The notes under the pieces are model-generated. The model saw only the letters and a list, made by a program, of their open reading frames with translations, was not told the origin of the DNA and did no database searches. Position numbers and translations under genes: made by a program. Shown here piece after piece: positions 48,485 through 58,479 of a stretch of 64,000 nucleotides of DNA; the first letter of the stretch is position 1, and the number at the start of each line of letters is the position of its first letter. Origin of the DNA: Elusimicrobiales bacterium (GTDB taxonomy: Bacteria > Elusimicrobiota > Elusimicrobia > Elusimicrobiales > UBA9959); the NCBI GenBank assembly GCA_024681855.1, contig JAILAB010000055.1, positions 1-64,000 of the forward strand, given 5' to 3'.

Positions 48485-49287
48485 ACTATTCTTCCAGCCC
48501 GATAGGAATATTTGATTCCGGCCTTGGCGGCCTTACGGTGTTTAAGGCGGTAAAAGATCTTTTGCCTTGCGAAAAGCTTATTTATTTCGGAGACACAGCC
48601 CGCGTTCCTTATGGCACTAAATCAAGGAATGCCGTAATTTCATTTTCAAAAGAAATTTCCGGCTATCTGCTGCTGAAAAAGGTTAAGATGCTTATTGTTG
48701 CATGCAATACGGCAACCTCCCTGGCTTTGCCGGAAATAAGGCGAATGTCCCAGGTTCCTGTATGCGGAGTTATAGAGCCTGGCGTTAAAGCGGCAATTGC
48801 TGCTACGCCTTACGGCGGAAAGATATTAGTCATAGGGACAAAAGCCACGATATCAAGCCATGCCTATGCCAAGGCTCTGGCAAAAGCGAATAAAAACATT
48901 GAGGTTATGGAACAGTCTTGCCCTCTGTTCGTGCCTCTTGTAGAGGAAGGGTGGACAGATAAGGCGGTTACTGAGGAAGCAGCTTTGGAATATCTTGCCC
49001 CTTACCGGTCTAAGAAGATAAATACTCTGATTTTAGGATGCACGCATTATCCGCTAATAGAAAAAGTTGTGCGGCGGGTAATGGGCAATGAAGTGCATAT
49101 AGTCAATTCAGCCATGGCGGCAGCCTATGCTTCGCGTCAGATTTTGCAAGAAAACAATCTTCTTGCTAAATCATTTCGGAAAGGGCCGGACCGCTTCATA
49201 GTAAGCGATGCCCCGGAACATTTTTCCAAAATGGCTGATATGCTATTGGGTCTTAAGCCTGATAAAGTTACGATTAAAAGATTTTGA
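48481..49287 (+). CDS. murI: Glutamate racemase
   Basis: PIGIFDSGLGGLTVFKAV, YFGDTARVPYGTKS, ACNTATS, LGCTHYPLI. Confidence 0.97.
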   Translation: MNYSSSPIGIFDSGLGGLTVFKAVKDLLPCEKLIYFGDTARVPYGTKSRNAVISFSKEISGYLLLKKVKMLIVACNTATSLALPEIRRMSQVPVCGVIEPGVKAAIAATPYGGKILVIGTKATISSHAYAKALAKANKNIEVMEQSCPLFVPLVEEGWTDKAVTEEAALEYLAPYRSKKINTLILGCTHYPLIEKVVRRVMGNEVHIVNSAMAAAYASRQILQENNLLAKSFRKGPDRFIVSDAPEHFSKMADMLLGLKPDKVTIKRF

Positions 49288-49306
49288 TTTATAGATGGAG
49301 AATGAA

Positions 49307-51106
49307 ATGTTAAAGAAAATTTTTTGTTTTTTCCTTTTTCTCTTGTCAGCATTTTCTGCTGCTTATGCTGCGGAAGAAAGGACTATGTTCAAGAATGATT
49401 CTAAGACAGCTGTAATGCCTATATGGATTTCAGACGGCAAAGAATATGTTCAGGCCTCAAAAGCCGCAAAGGCATTAAGCGGAAAGATAGACGTACTTTC
49501 CGCATCAGGCAAGGTAGTGTTTAAAAGCAGGAAGCTGCAAGTTGTATTTAAGGAAACTTCTGATTCCGTGTACACAAATGGCAGCGCTGCTGAATTTTCG
49601 CAGCCCATGCTTGTAAGGGCAGGAATTCCGTATTTATCAATAGAATATCTTTCTTCAGATATTTTCGCAAAAGCATACGGAAAGAAAATTTCTTTCAAAA
49701 ATGAAAAACAGCCGGCAGTGAATGAAAAAGCTTCTTCAACAGCTGTTGCTAAAGATGAGCTTGCTTCGGGCCAGCATGCCATTGAGGTTAAATCCTTGCG
49801 CTGCGGTTCACATGAGGACAGAACTCGCATTGTGCTTAATTTATCTGAGCCTGGCTCGTGGGAAGAGGAGCATACAGCTGATTCTTTTATATTGCGCATT
49901 TCAGGAGCGGTTTCTAGGATATCTGCTCCAGATGGTAAAACTGGCCCTGAGGTCAAAGATGTTTCAGTTGTTAAGACAGAATCTGGCGCTGAATTGCGAG
50001 TGTCTCTGTCATCTGAAGCTGGCGAGATAAAAGTTTTTCGCCTGTCATCTCCAGATAGGCTTGTTTCAGACATTTATAGGGCTAAGCCCGGTTCGGTTCA
50101 CAGCGAGGAATCTGATGATGGCAGCGATTATAATGAGATAGAATCCTTAGCCGCAATGCAGTCAGCGCAGGAAAATGCGTCTGACAACAATGAGGAGAAT
50201 ATTGATATTTATCCTGAATTAAAACCCTTGGATGATTCCGGCATTTCTGCAGGCTCTGCCGGCGTATATGAGTCGGCCTCGGAGCCTGCTCCAGAGACTG
50301 TTGTGGTTACCGAAGAGCAGCGCAGGGGAAAAAAAGTTATAGTCATTGACGCTGGCCATGGAGGGCATGACTCTGGAACTCATTTTGACATAACAAAAGT
50401 AACATATTCCTATAAAAAAAATAAGAAAGGTAAAAAAGTAAAAGTTAAGAATACAAAAGTAATACGCACTATAAAGGAGAAAGATCTTAACCTGCTTCAG
50501 GCGAAAGAGCTGATAAAGCTTTTTGAAAAAGATTCCAGATTTAAGGCTGTGCTGACTAGGGATAAGGACTATTTTGTTACATTGCCGGGACGCAGCACAA
50601 TGGCTAAAAACCTTAAGGCAGACGCTTTCATTTCCCTTCATATAAATTCAGCTGGCAAAAATCCAAACAATGCGTGTAAGCCTCATGGCTTTGAGATTTT
50701 CTCAATGACAGAAGATAAAATGGACAGTGAAGCGCTGGCTGTCGCAGCACGTGAAAATACTGTTTTTTCTGACGAGGAAAGAGAAGCTCTTCTTGCCATA
50801 GAGCAGACTCAAGACACTTTCCTGCAGATGAATGCCAGGAATAGCGGATATCTGCTTGCGGAAGCCATTGCGGAGCAGTTCAAGGCTAAAACCAGCATTC
50901 CTCCCAATGGAGCCACGGGCGTGAAAAAAGCAAATTTTGCGGTGCTTAGAAGAGCCAGGTTTCCTTCCGTTCTAGTGGAATCCGGCTTTTTGTGCAATGC
51001 ATCCGACAGGCCAAAACTGGAAGATCCTAAAGTCAGAAAAAAAATTGCGGAGGCAATATATCATGGTCTGGTCAATTATGGCAAAAATGCAGGCTGGTTT
51101 GATTAA
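49307..51106 (+). CDS. AMIN + Amidase_3 N-acetylmuramoyl-L-alanine amidase
   Basis: VIDAGHGGHDSGT, EKDLNLLQAKEL, ISLHINSA, PSVLVESGFLCN; paralog of 46223..48484. Confidence 0.9.
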   Translation: MLKKIFCFFLFLLSAFSAAYAAEERTMFKNDSKTAVMPIWISDGKEYVQASKAAKALSGKIDVLSASGKVVFKSRKLQVVFKETSDSVYTNGSAAEFSQPMLVRAGIPYLSIEYLSSDIFAKAYGKKISFKNEKQPAVNEKASSTAVAKDELASGQHAIEVKSLRCGSHEDRTRIVLNLSEPGSWEEEHTADSFILRISGAVSRISAPDGKTGPEVKDVSVVKTESGAELRVSLSSEAGEIKVFRLSSPDRLVSDIYRAKPGSVHSEESDDGSDYNEIESLAAMQSAQENASDNNEENIDIYPELKPLDDSGISAGSAGVYESASEPAPETVVVTEEQRRGKKVIVIDAGHGGHDSGTHFDITKVTYSYKKNKKGKKVKVKNTKVIRTIKEKDLNLLQAKELIKLFEKDSRFKAVLTRDKDYFVTLPGRSTMAKNLKADAFISLHINSAGKNPNNACKPHGFEIFSMTEDKMDSEALAVAARENTVFSDEEREALLAIEQTQDTFLQMNARNSGYLLAEAIAEQFKAKTSIPPNGATGVKKANFAVLRRARFPSVLVESGFLCNASDRPKLEDPKVRKKIAEAIYHGLVNYGKNAGWFD

Positions 51107-51127
51107 TTAATCTAAAATTAAGAATAA

Positions 51128-51163
51128 AGAAAAAAGGACTTCATTTTTTGAAGTCCTTTTTTG
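51128..51163 (+). terminator. Bidirectional terminator between convergent genes
   Basis: AAAAAAGGACTTCA-TTTTT-TGAAGTCCTTTTTT. Confidence 0.93.
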
Positions 51164-51181
51164 CTTTAAGATTAGTTTGTT

Positions 51182-52438
51182 TTATTTCCCTTGATTTAAT
51201 TGTTTCCTGTTGGAGGTTAACGGGAAAGAAAGGACAAGCCATAAAGCGGCGAATGCTGCCGCAACGCCAGGATATATGGCCGGAAGAACTGTTATTCCCC
51301 TTATCCCGAAGAATGAAAATATCGCCGCAGTGCTGCCTTTGGCAAATCTGTACATAAATGCATCGGCTACTTGTTTTGCCCTATAGCGCACATCATAAGG
51401 AAGCGGTATGTACAGCGTTTCCTTGGTTGCCCTGAAAAGTGAATAATCCAATCCTTTAAACATTAGAAAAGCAAAAGCCGCTATGCTTAATGAAGGCATA
51501 AATATTAGGAGGATGCATGTTATTACATGTATTGCCGGAATCACCACAAGTATTGTGCGCCGCTTTATATAGTGGAGAATAAACGGGGTAATGCAGAACT
51601 GCATAATGAAAGAAAAAGCATTCACTTTCATCCAGAAACTGCCAAAATACGCCGTTCTTTCGTCAACCGTTGGTATTGCTCCCTGTACAAGCTGAGACCA
51701 GCGGAAATCTAATAACGTTGCCACTACTTGAGTGGAGAAAATGATAAGAGCTATGAAAAGCACAGTTTTGTGTTCCCATATTACGCTCAAATGCAGATGC
51801 CCTTTTTTACCGTTTTTCTCGGATTCCGATGGTTTCGGTTCCCCAGCTCTTTCATAAGCTATTTTTGAAAGAATTGCCGCAGGCACTATGCTTAAAGCTG
51901 AAAAAATAAGAAAATATTCAGTTCCGATTTTTCCCGCATATTGTGAAATAAGAAAGCCGCCCAGCAGCGGGCCTAATGCTGCCATGCCGGCTACAGGGCC
52001 ATTAAATATTTTGCTTTCGCTGTCTTTCAGTACGCTGTTTATGAAAGACCAGTACTGTTCAGAAATAACTACTGAATATGCTTCCTTGAATATGAGAATA
52101 AGAAAGACAAGCCATTTTCCGGCATTGTCTAAAAATATCCATGACAGAAATAATATCAGCGCGCTTATGGCCATGCTTGCAAGCATGGATTTTTTAGCTC
52201 CGATTTTAGAAAGCATTATGCCATAGCAATATATTATTGCTGCCATCATTACCGGAACAAATGCGATGGCATAAGGTTTTGCCGTAGCATCCCAGTATTT
52301 AAGAAATATTGATTCTATAGGAGAGCGCACAAACTCATAGCCGCAAAAAAAGAACATTGCGGATAATCCTGACAATAACACCGCTACTCCGTTTTTTTTC
52401 CCGCGCTCGCTTTTTAAGGTCTCTATAAGTTCTGACAT
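51182..52438 (-). CDS. Multi-TM transporter resembling ATP/ADP translocase (NTT)-like/MFS proteins
   Basis: ISEQYWSFINSVLKDSESKIFNGPVAGMAALGPLLGGFL; DYSLFRATKETLYIPLPYDVRYRAKQVADAFMYR. Confidence 0.7.
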   Translation of the reverse strand: MSELIETLKSERGKKNGVAVLLSGLSAMFFFCGYEFVRSPIESIFLKYWDATAKPYAIAFVPVMMAAIIYCYGIMLSKIGAKKSMLASMAISALILFLSWIFLDNAGKWLVFLILIFKEAYSVVISEQYWSFINSVLKDSESKIFNGPVAGMAALGPLLGGFLISQYAGKIGTEYFLIFSALSIVPAAILSKIAYERAGEPKPSESEKNGKKGHLHLSVIWEHKTVLFIALIIFSTQVVATLLDFRWSQLVQGAIPTVDERTAYFGSFWMKVNAFSFIMQFCITPFILHYIKRRTILVVIPAIHVITCILLIFMPSLSIAAFAFLMFKGLDYSLFRATKETLYIPLPYDVRYRAKQVADAFMYRFAKGSTAAIFSFFGIRGITVLPAIYPGVAAAFAALWLVLSFPLTSNRKQLNQGK

Positions 52439-52475
52439 ATTTATGAAAGCCTTTTATCTTATATTTGCATTATAA

Positions 52476-53483
52476 TTAAGTTCCGCGGCGGCGTTTCTTT
52501 ATTATTACAGGCTTCTTGAAGTTTACTGATAATGAGAAACGGTGAACGTCTCCCAAGTCTCCAAACGGGGAAAAAGCATAGTCAAAAGAATATACATCGC
52601 CGAATTTTATGCCGGCTCCCATGGAAAAATTGTTTGAGCCTTTTACTGAGCTGTCCTTATTTCTAGTGTTAATGCCTCCGCGCAAGGAAATCATTAAATC
52701 TTGTGAAGGGGAAATATTCAATTCAGCTCCGGCGGCATAGAATGTGTCATAGTCATCATATTGTATGGCATCTGCGGTAATTATAAGGTATTCTGTGGCT
52801 TTTGTGATTGAGCCAAAGCGCAAAACCATTGGCAGATCATTTTCCTGTTTGTCAAAGCGCATTGAGCCTATCATATTCTGTCCTGCAAATGCTAATCTGA
52901 ATGTTCTGTTGAAAAACCATGGCGAAAGAATGCCGATATCAGCTGATATTGTGCTGTCCATGTCATCTATTCTGGAAGACACGAATTTTCCGGCTGCTCC
53001 CATTATAAAGCGCTCTTCAGGATCTTTGTTGAATCCTGTTATATAACAGGAGAAGGCTATGCTTAGCATTAGGTCATAAGGCTTAAAGCTGCTGGTTAAT
53101 TCCCCATGCTCGTCTGTCCCTTCTATTGACCCGTAGTTCATGTATTTAGCAGAAAATCCCCATGCTCCCATGTCCCCTGTGTTTTCTGCATATCCAAAAT
53201 AGCTTAATGATGTGTCGGCCAAATACATTGAATGCATCATTGCTATGGACTTGTAACGCACGCTTGTGACTGAGGCAGGATTCCAGTCTAATGCGAAGGC
53301 ATCTTCGCTTGCGGCTGTATATGCTTCACCCATTGCGGAAGCTCTTGCTCCGGAAGCTATTTTCAGAAACTGGCCTGTTTTCGTGCCGGTATCAGAACTG
53401 GAGGCATTCAGCTCCGAAGGCATGATTGCCAGCGCCAGCATCAATGAGGTTAAAAGTGATAAAGCAGTATACCGTTTTTTCAT
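52476..53483 (-). CDS. PorV/PorQ (UPF0164)-like outer membrane protein
   Basis: GTKTGQFLKIASGARASAMGEAYTAASEDAFALDWNPAS; beta-barrel pattern. Confidence 0.85.
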   Translation of the reverse strand: MKKRYTALSLLTSLMLALAIMPSELNASSSDTGTKTGQFLKIASGARASAMGEAYTAASEDAFALDWNPASVTSVRYKSIAMMHSMYLADTSLSYFGYAENTGDMGAWGFSAKYMNYGSIEGTDEHGELTSSFKPYDLMLSIAFSCYITGFNKDPEERFIMGAAGKFVSSRIDDMDSTISADIGILSPWFFNRTFRLAFAGQNMIGSMRFDKQENDLPMVLRFGSITKATEYLIITADAIQYDDYDTFYAAGAELNISPSQDLMISLRGGINTRNKDSSVKGSNNFSMGAGIKFGDVYSFDYAFSPFGDLGDVHRFSLSVNFKKPVIIKKRRRGT

Positions 53484-53486
53484 GAT

Positions 53487-56400
53487 TTACCTCTCAATGG
53501 CAAGCTTATAAGTTTTCTTAACGGATTTGTCATCTTTTGATTGTATGAAAACTATATATATGCCGCTTGCAGCTTCATTGCCATGGGCATTTCGTCCATC
53601 CCAGGAGGCAGATGTTCCCGGGGCATCTATTTCCCTTACCAGTTCGCCTAAGAATGTGAATATTTTTATTTTTGATCCGTTTCCAAAATCCGGCAAATTG
53701 ACGAAATTTACGAAACTATGTGCGGTGTTCGGCTTATACGGATTTGGGTAAATTCTTACTTTGTCTAAGTTTTTGCTTAGGCTTTGTTTTGGTTTTATTA
53801 TCTGGTAAGAGCCAAGATTCCATATTCTTGAAACAATTTTATAATAAGTTTGGCCATTTATTATTTCTGTTTCAGATGAGGAATCCACAGGCCTCCATTT
53901 ATTGGTTGTTGCATCGTAAAATGCAAGCCCCAGCTTCCCAATTTCATAATCTTGCAATCCTAGCGTGTTTTGTATGGCAGATGTGGAATATGCCACTGTA
54001 AGCGTAAGAGGAGCTTCTATGGAATACCTAAATACCCCGGAATCGCTATTATTGTTTACTGTATCAGTATCTATTTCTATTTTCACTCCTATTCCGGTAG
54101 AAGAAACGCTAATGTCCGCAACAGTAGCTTCAAACGGATTATCAAAGTAAGTTGACTTAGGATCTATAAGCGTTAATTTCAGCTGCATATTTGCAGATAA
54201 GCTGTAAGCTGGTATATAAAGCGTAGTTGTGCTGAATACAGTATTTATTTGCAGCGGGTCTGGTGAAGCCCTATCAACATAACTGCTTATAAATGGCACT
54301 ACTTTTACGGTATTGGTTGAAACAAGCACGCAATTGCTTTCATTTCCTGCTTCCGTATTTGTTGTGCGTACTATTACGTAATATTCTTCATTAGGGATAA
54401 GGTTGTCTTCAATAGTGGCAATATATAAAGTTGCTGGTACTGTGCTAGTCCTTAGATTATTAGGACAGCTTCCTCCATTGGGATATGTTAGAGTGGTTGT
54501 AGATATTTGGCTATTTTTATTAGCTATCATTATTTCATATACCGATTCTTCAGAATTATTGCCATGCTGCCAGTGGGCTGTAAATATATTGCTTCCTATA
54601 TCTGTATATGCTTCACATGTGTGGGTTATGTCACAAGGTTTAGGCAAGTCAGGCTGTGTCCATGTGCTAATACTGCTAGATTTGTCAGATGGAGTATCGT
54701 CTTTTATAGCTTTAACCCAAAAATAATATTTAGTATTTGACTGCAGGTTTTCTATCGTAACATCGCCTTTATCTTTTTCATCGGTTTTTCCGCACAGCTT
54801 TGGAAGCGTTGGATTATTACATGATTCTGGGAATTCATCCTTAATATTATAAAATAATATATATTTATAATCTGCATCATAATCATGCTCTGGATTATTG
54901 CCAAATGTCCCTGGCAGGTTTACCCTAACACGGTCTGTCATTGTTGATGATACTATTGTTGCTGGGTTCGGAGTGGCAGCGGCTGTAGTAAATGCAGCTA
55001 TTTCTTTCCAAGGGGTTTTTACATTAATTTGGTTTTGGGCTTGAACTTTCACATGATATGTTGTTACAGGTGATAAGCCCTCGCACACTGCTGTTATAAG
55101 GCCCGATGAGCTTTTGGTGCTGTATGAAATTTCTTCTGATGCAATATCTGTAGAGCATATAACATTAAATGCTGTGCCATCAGGATTGCTTAAAGCGTTG
55201 AAAGTTATAGTAATTAAGCTAGATTTAACATCACTGCTTTGATATTCCGGCAGTTCTGCCTCTGTAACTATTGATGTCGTAGATCCAAAAGATTCAAATA
55301 TCCCTTTGCCCTCTTCATTTATCATTGCCCCTCGTACATAATATCTTGTGTTGGGCAGTATGTTGTAATTTTCATTGCTTTCTATGATTAAATTAGTGTC
55401 ATTGGGGGCTCCTTCCGCATATTTTAAAGGATCAAAATATTGATTTTCGGAAAATTCAAGCCTGTATTTTTCAGCGTCTGATATAGAGAAAGGTGTATGG
55501 TTAACTGAGAAGCTGGAAGAATAGATGTCAGCTATGCTTTGACTGTTTATTGTTGCCGGCAAAGTGAGACCATAGCCGTCAGAATAGCCTGTTTCTTCCT
55601 TGTCTCCAAAAAAAGCAGTGGCAGATATCCAGTACTTAGTGTTTGGAGTTAATCCGGTTGCATTCTTTGTCTGTTCGCCAGAAGAAGGGCTTGGAATATT
55701 AATCGTGCTTACGGCAGTTGTAAAAGTGTCTTCTTTATACAAGTTTATTTTATAGCTGGTTGGAGGCGTTTCGGTGCCGGTAAATTTTATTGTTGCTGTT
55801 GTCTGAAATACTTTATCAAATCTTATGGATTCCGGTTTTCCTGCTGTTTTTGTCTCATAAGTTCCAAGATTTGTTATATTAGGCGTAGACTGGCTGTTAA
55901 ACGTGACCATGCGCACATAATACATTGTTGCAACTTCAAGGCCGGATACTTTTGCTGAGGATTCAGTGTTTGCTGCGGATGTCGAATGAATATGAGAAAA
56001 ATCAGAATGCGTGGACACATCCAAGCGGTATGAGCTGCAGTCTGCAGGATTCAAAGGCGTGAAATTTACTGTTATGCTTTCCCAGTCAGATGACATGCTT
56101 ATTGCGCTTGGATTATTATCTATTTTAGGCGCCAGGGTATATGTTGATATTGTATTTGAATAGCTTGTGCCGCCAAGCTGGTTGATTGCTGCAATTCTGA
56201 ACTGGTATTGTTTATTCGGTTCCAAATCAGAAATGCTGGCTATCATTGAAGTTGAAGTCATTATTCCGGTAAATGCGCTTATGCTTGCGAATCCGTCAAG
56301 TGAAGCTTCCACCCTTAAGTTTCCTCTATGAGCGCTGTTTGCCGCATTGGTCCATCGCAGGGAAACAGAGGATTCGTAAACCTTGTCATTATTTATTTTA

Positions 56401-57065
56401 AGGCTTGTTGGCGGCGTAGGAACGGTCATGGTTGACATAATAATGTCATCTCCATTCTCGTCCTTTTCAAAATTGTATATTCCAATGCTATTTTTTGCCC
56501 CCACTTTGTAATAATATACCGTATTTGGTGTTAATGCGGCTCCGCTGTATGACTGCTCTGTTGTGTCTGCATTGTTAGATAGAAAAAAGGCTTGTGAAAT
56601 CGAATAAATTAGCCTATATTCGGATGCGGCAGGCGAACCTTCGTCTTGCCAAAAAAAAGTATTGGTGTTCTCATTATATCCTTTTTTATGTATTTCCATC
56701 GCCAGTGTTGTTGTGGATATATAATCAGTTATGTCGGCTCCATCAGCTTGAATCTTAAAGTAAAATGTGGTATTTGGCTCAAGATGTTCTGTTATGGATG
56801 TTTCCGTAACGTCAATTCCAGCTGTTTTGCTATATATTGTCCCTGGAAAGCCAGCTTTGTAGTATAAAACCTGATAATTTTTTCCGCTGTCTCCTGAAAG
56901 CGCCCAATTCAGTTTAACTGTAGGAGTGGCCTGATAAGGGCTTTTGAAATCATAAAAGTTTATTGCGTCCGCATATGCGAAGGCAGCCATGGCTGCAAGC
57001 ATTGCCGGCAAAGATAAAAAAGCGATAATGAAGTTTTTGAATATTCTTTTCATTTTGTTTACCAT
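53487..57065 (-). CDS. Exported multi-fibronectin-type-III protein with FlgD-Ig/T9SS-type C-terminal domain
   Basis: About nine FN3-like units with LxPNTxYYxxV motifs; C-term VRIYPNPYKPN...ASWDGRNAHGNEAASGIYIVFIQ...YKLAIER. Confidence 0.85.
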   Translation of the reverse strand: MVNKMKRIFKNFIIAFLSLPAMLAAMAAFAYADAINFYDFKSPYQATPTVKLNWALSGDSGKNYQVLYYKAGFPGTIYSKTAGIDVTETSITEHLEPNTTFYFKIQADGADITDYISTTTLAMEIHKKGYNENTNTFFWQDEGSPAASEYRLIYSISQAFFLSNNADTTEQSYSGAALTPNTVYYYKVGAKNSIGIYNFEKDENGDDIIMSTMTVPTPPTSLKINNDKVYESSVSLRWTNAANSAHRGNLRVEASLDGFASISAFTGIMTSTSMIASISDLEPNKQYQFRIAAINQLGGTSYSNTISTYTLAPKIDNNPSAISMSSDWESITVNFTPLNPADCSSYRLDVSTHSDFSHIHSTSAANTESSAKVSGLEVATMYYVRMVTFNSQSTPNITNLGTYETKTAGKPESIRFDKVFQTTATIKFTGTETPPTSYKINLYKEDTFTTAVSTINIPSPSSGEQTKNATGLTPNTKYWISATAFFGDKEETGYSDGYGLTLPATINSQSIADIYSSSFSVNHTPFSISDAEKYRLEFSENQYFDPLKYAEGAPNDTNLIIESNENYNILPNTRYYVRGAMINEEGKGIFESFGSTTSIVTEAELPEYQSSDVKSSLITITFNALSNPDGTAFNVICSTDIASEEISYSTKSSSGLITAVCEGLSPVTTYHVKVQAQNQINVKTPWKEIAAFTTAAATPNPATIVSSTMTDRVRVNLPGTFGNNPEHDYDADYKYILFYNIKDEFPESCNNPTLPKLCGKTDEKDKGDVTIENLQSNTKYYFWVKAIKDDTPSDKSSSISTWTQPDLPKPCDITHTCEAYTDIGSNIFTAHWQHGNNSEESVYEIMIANKNSQISTTTLTYPNGGSCPNNLRTSTVPATLYIATIEDNLIPNEEYYVIVRTTNTEAGNESNCVLVSTNTVKVVPFISSYVDRASPDPLQINTVFSTTTLYIPAYSLSANMQLKLTLIDPKSTYFDNPFEATVADISVSSTGIGVKIEIDTDTVNNNSDSGVFRYSIEAPLTLTVAYSTSAIQNTLGLQDYEIGKLGLAFYDATTNKWRPVDSSSETEIINGQTYYKIVSRIWNLGSYQIIKPKQSLSKNLDKVRIYPNPYKPNTAHSFVNFVNLPDFGNGSKIKIFTFLGELVREIDAPGTSASWDGRNAHGNEAASGIYIVFIQSKDDKSVKKTYKLAIER

Positions 57066-57313
57066 AAATCAGGCATTCTGCTGCATGTAAATAAAACATT
57101 CATTTCTTATTATATTATAATTTTAGCAGCAATTTCTTGAAAAATCACAAAAAGCGAATATCGTTTCTTTAATGAAGACTGTTTTTAATAGCGCTGAAAT
57201 ATTGATGAAATTTGAATTTTTTATTAAAAACTCATTAGCATGATATTTTTTGAAATAACTCCTTTTTATTTATTACAATTTTGAAAGAGATTTCAATTTA
57301 TATGAGGTGAAAC

Positions 57314-58435
57314 ATGGACTATAATATCCTGGTTATCAATCCCGGATCCACTTCGGATCAGATAAGCTATTTCAGAGGGGAAAAAGAAATATTCCATAAG
57401 ACCGTAAGATATTCTCCGGAAGACCTTAAGCCTTTTGAGCATAAAAGGGCTGTGGAACAGTTTGATTTCCGCAAGACACTTATACTTAAAACAATTCAAG
57501 AAAATAATATTGATATAAATGAAGTCCATGCCTTTATAGGCCTATGCGGGCTGGTTAAGCCTGTGGAAAGCGGCGTTTATGCCGTGGATGACAATGTTAC
57601 CCGTGATCTTTATGCCGGAATTTCTGGAGATCATCCGATTAATCTTGCAGGCATACTGGCCGGATATTTCGCCAAACAGACGGGAGCTAAGGCTTTTGTG
57701 GCTGATCCGCCTGTGGCAGATGAAATGGAACCTTTTACCAAATATTCCGGCATGCCGGAAAATCCCCGCACGCCTTTATTTCACCCGCTTAATCAGAAAC
57801 GCGTGGCGCGCCATGCTGCTGCATCGGTTGGCAAACCCTATGAGGAATGCAATTTTATAATAATGCATGCAGGAGGCGGAGTTTCCGTAGGCGCGCATAA
57901 AAATGGCCGTGTCGTGGACATAAACAATGCTCTTGACGGAGAAGGCCCGTTCACGCCTCAGCGTTCCGGCACAGTGCCCGTTGGCCCGCTTGTGAAATTG
58001 TGCTATAGCGGCAAGTACACATTCCAGGAAATGTATCAGAAAGTGCGCGGGCGGGGAGGGCTTATAGCATATACAGGCACCTCTGACTGCGCTGCGATAG
58101 AGGATTATATCGCTACTGGCAATGTAAAGCCTGGCAGCGGACTTGATCCCAAAAAGGTTTCTAGGGAAGAAGCCAAAAATGTGCTTATAGGCATGGCTTA
58201 TAAAATGAGCAGGGAAATATGCGCTCTTGGAGCGATGTTCGCTGGGGAAACAATAGATGCCGTAATACTTACAGGCGGGCTTGCCCATAGCAAATTCCTG
58301 ATGAGCGAGGTAAAAAAACGTACTTCATGGCTGGCAGACCAGGTTTTAGTTTTTCCTGGAGGAGATGAGATGACTGCGCTTCGAGTTCAGGCTGAGAGGG
58401 CTCTTAATAATCCGAAAATCATAAAAAAATATTAA
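57314..58435 (+). CDS. buk: Butyrate kinase
   Basis: NILVINPGSTSDQISYFRGEKEIF, MHAGGGVSVGAHKNGRVVDINNALDGEGPFTPQRSG. Confidence 0.95.
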   Translation: MDYNILVINPGSTSDQISYFRGEKEIFHKTVRYSPEDLKPFEHKRAVEQFDFRKTLILKTIQENNIDINEVHAFIGLCGLVKPVESGVYAVDDNVTRDLYAGISGDHPINLAGILAGYFAKQTGAKAFVADPPVADEMEPFTKYSGMPENPRTPLFHPLNQKRVARHAAASVGKPYEECNFIIMHAGGGVSVGAHKNGRVVDINNALDGEGPFTPQRSGTVPVGPLVKLCYSGKYTFQEMYQKVRGRGGLIAYTGTSDCAAIEDYIATGNVKPGSGLDPKKVSREEAKNVLIGMAYKMSREICALGAMFAGETIDAVILTGGLAHSKFLMSEVKKRTSWLADQVLVFPGGDEMTALRVQAERALNNPKIIKKY

Positions 58436-58479
58436 GCTGAAGCTTTTTGCATTTCAATTTAGCAAGCAAGAGGATAAAA

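Noticed and set aside
49450-50073. Minus-strand ORF 207 aa
   Set aside because: Ser/Thr-rich antisense of the amidase gene
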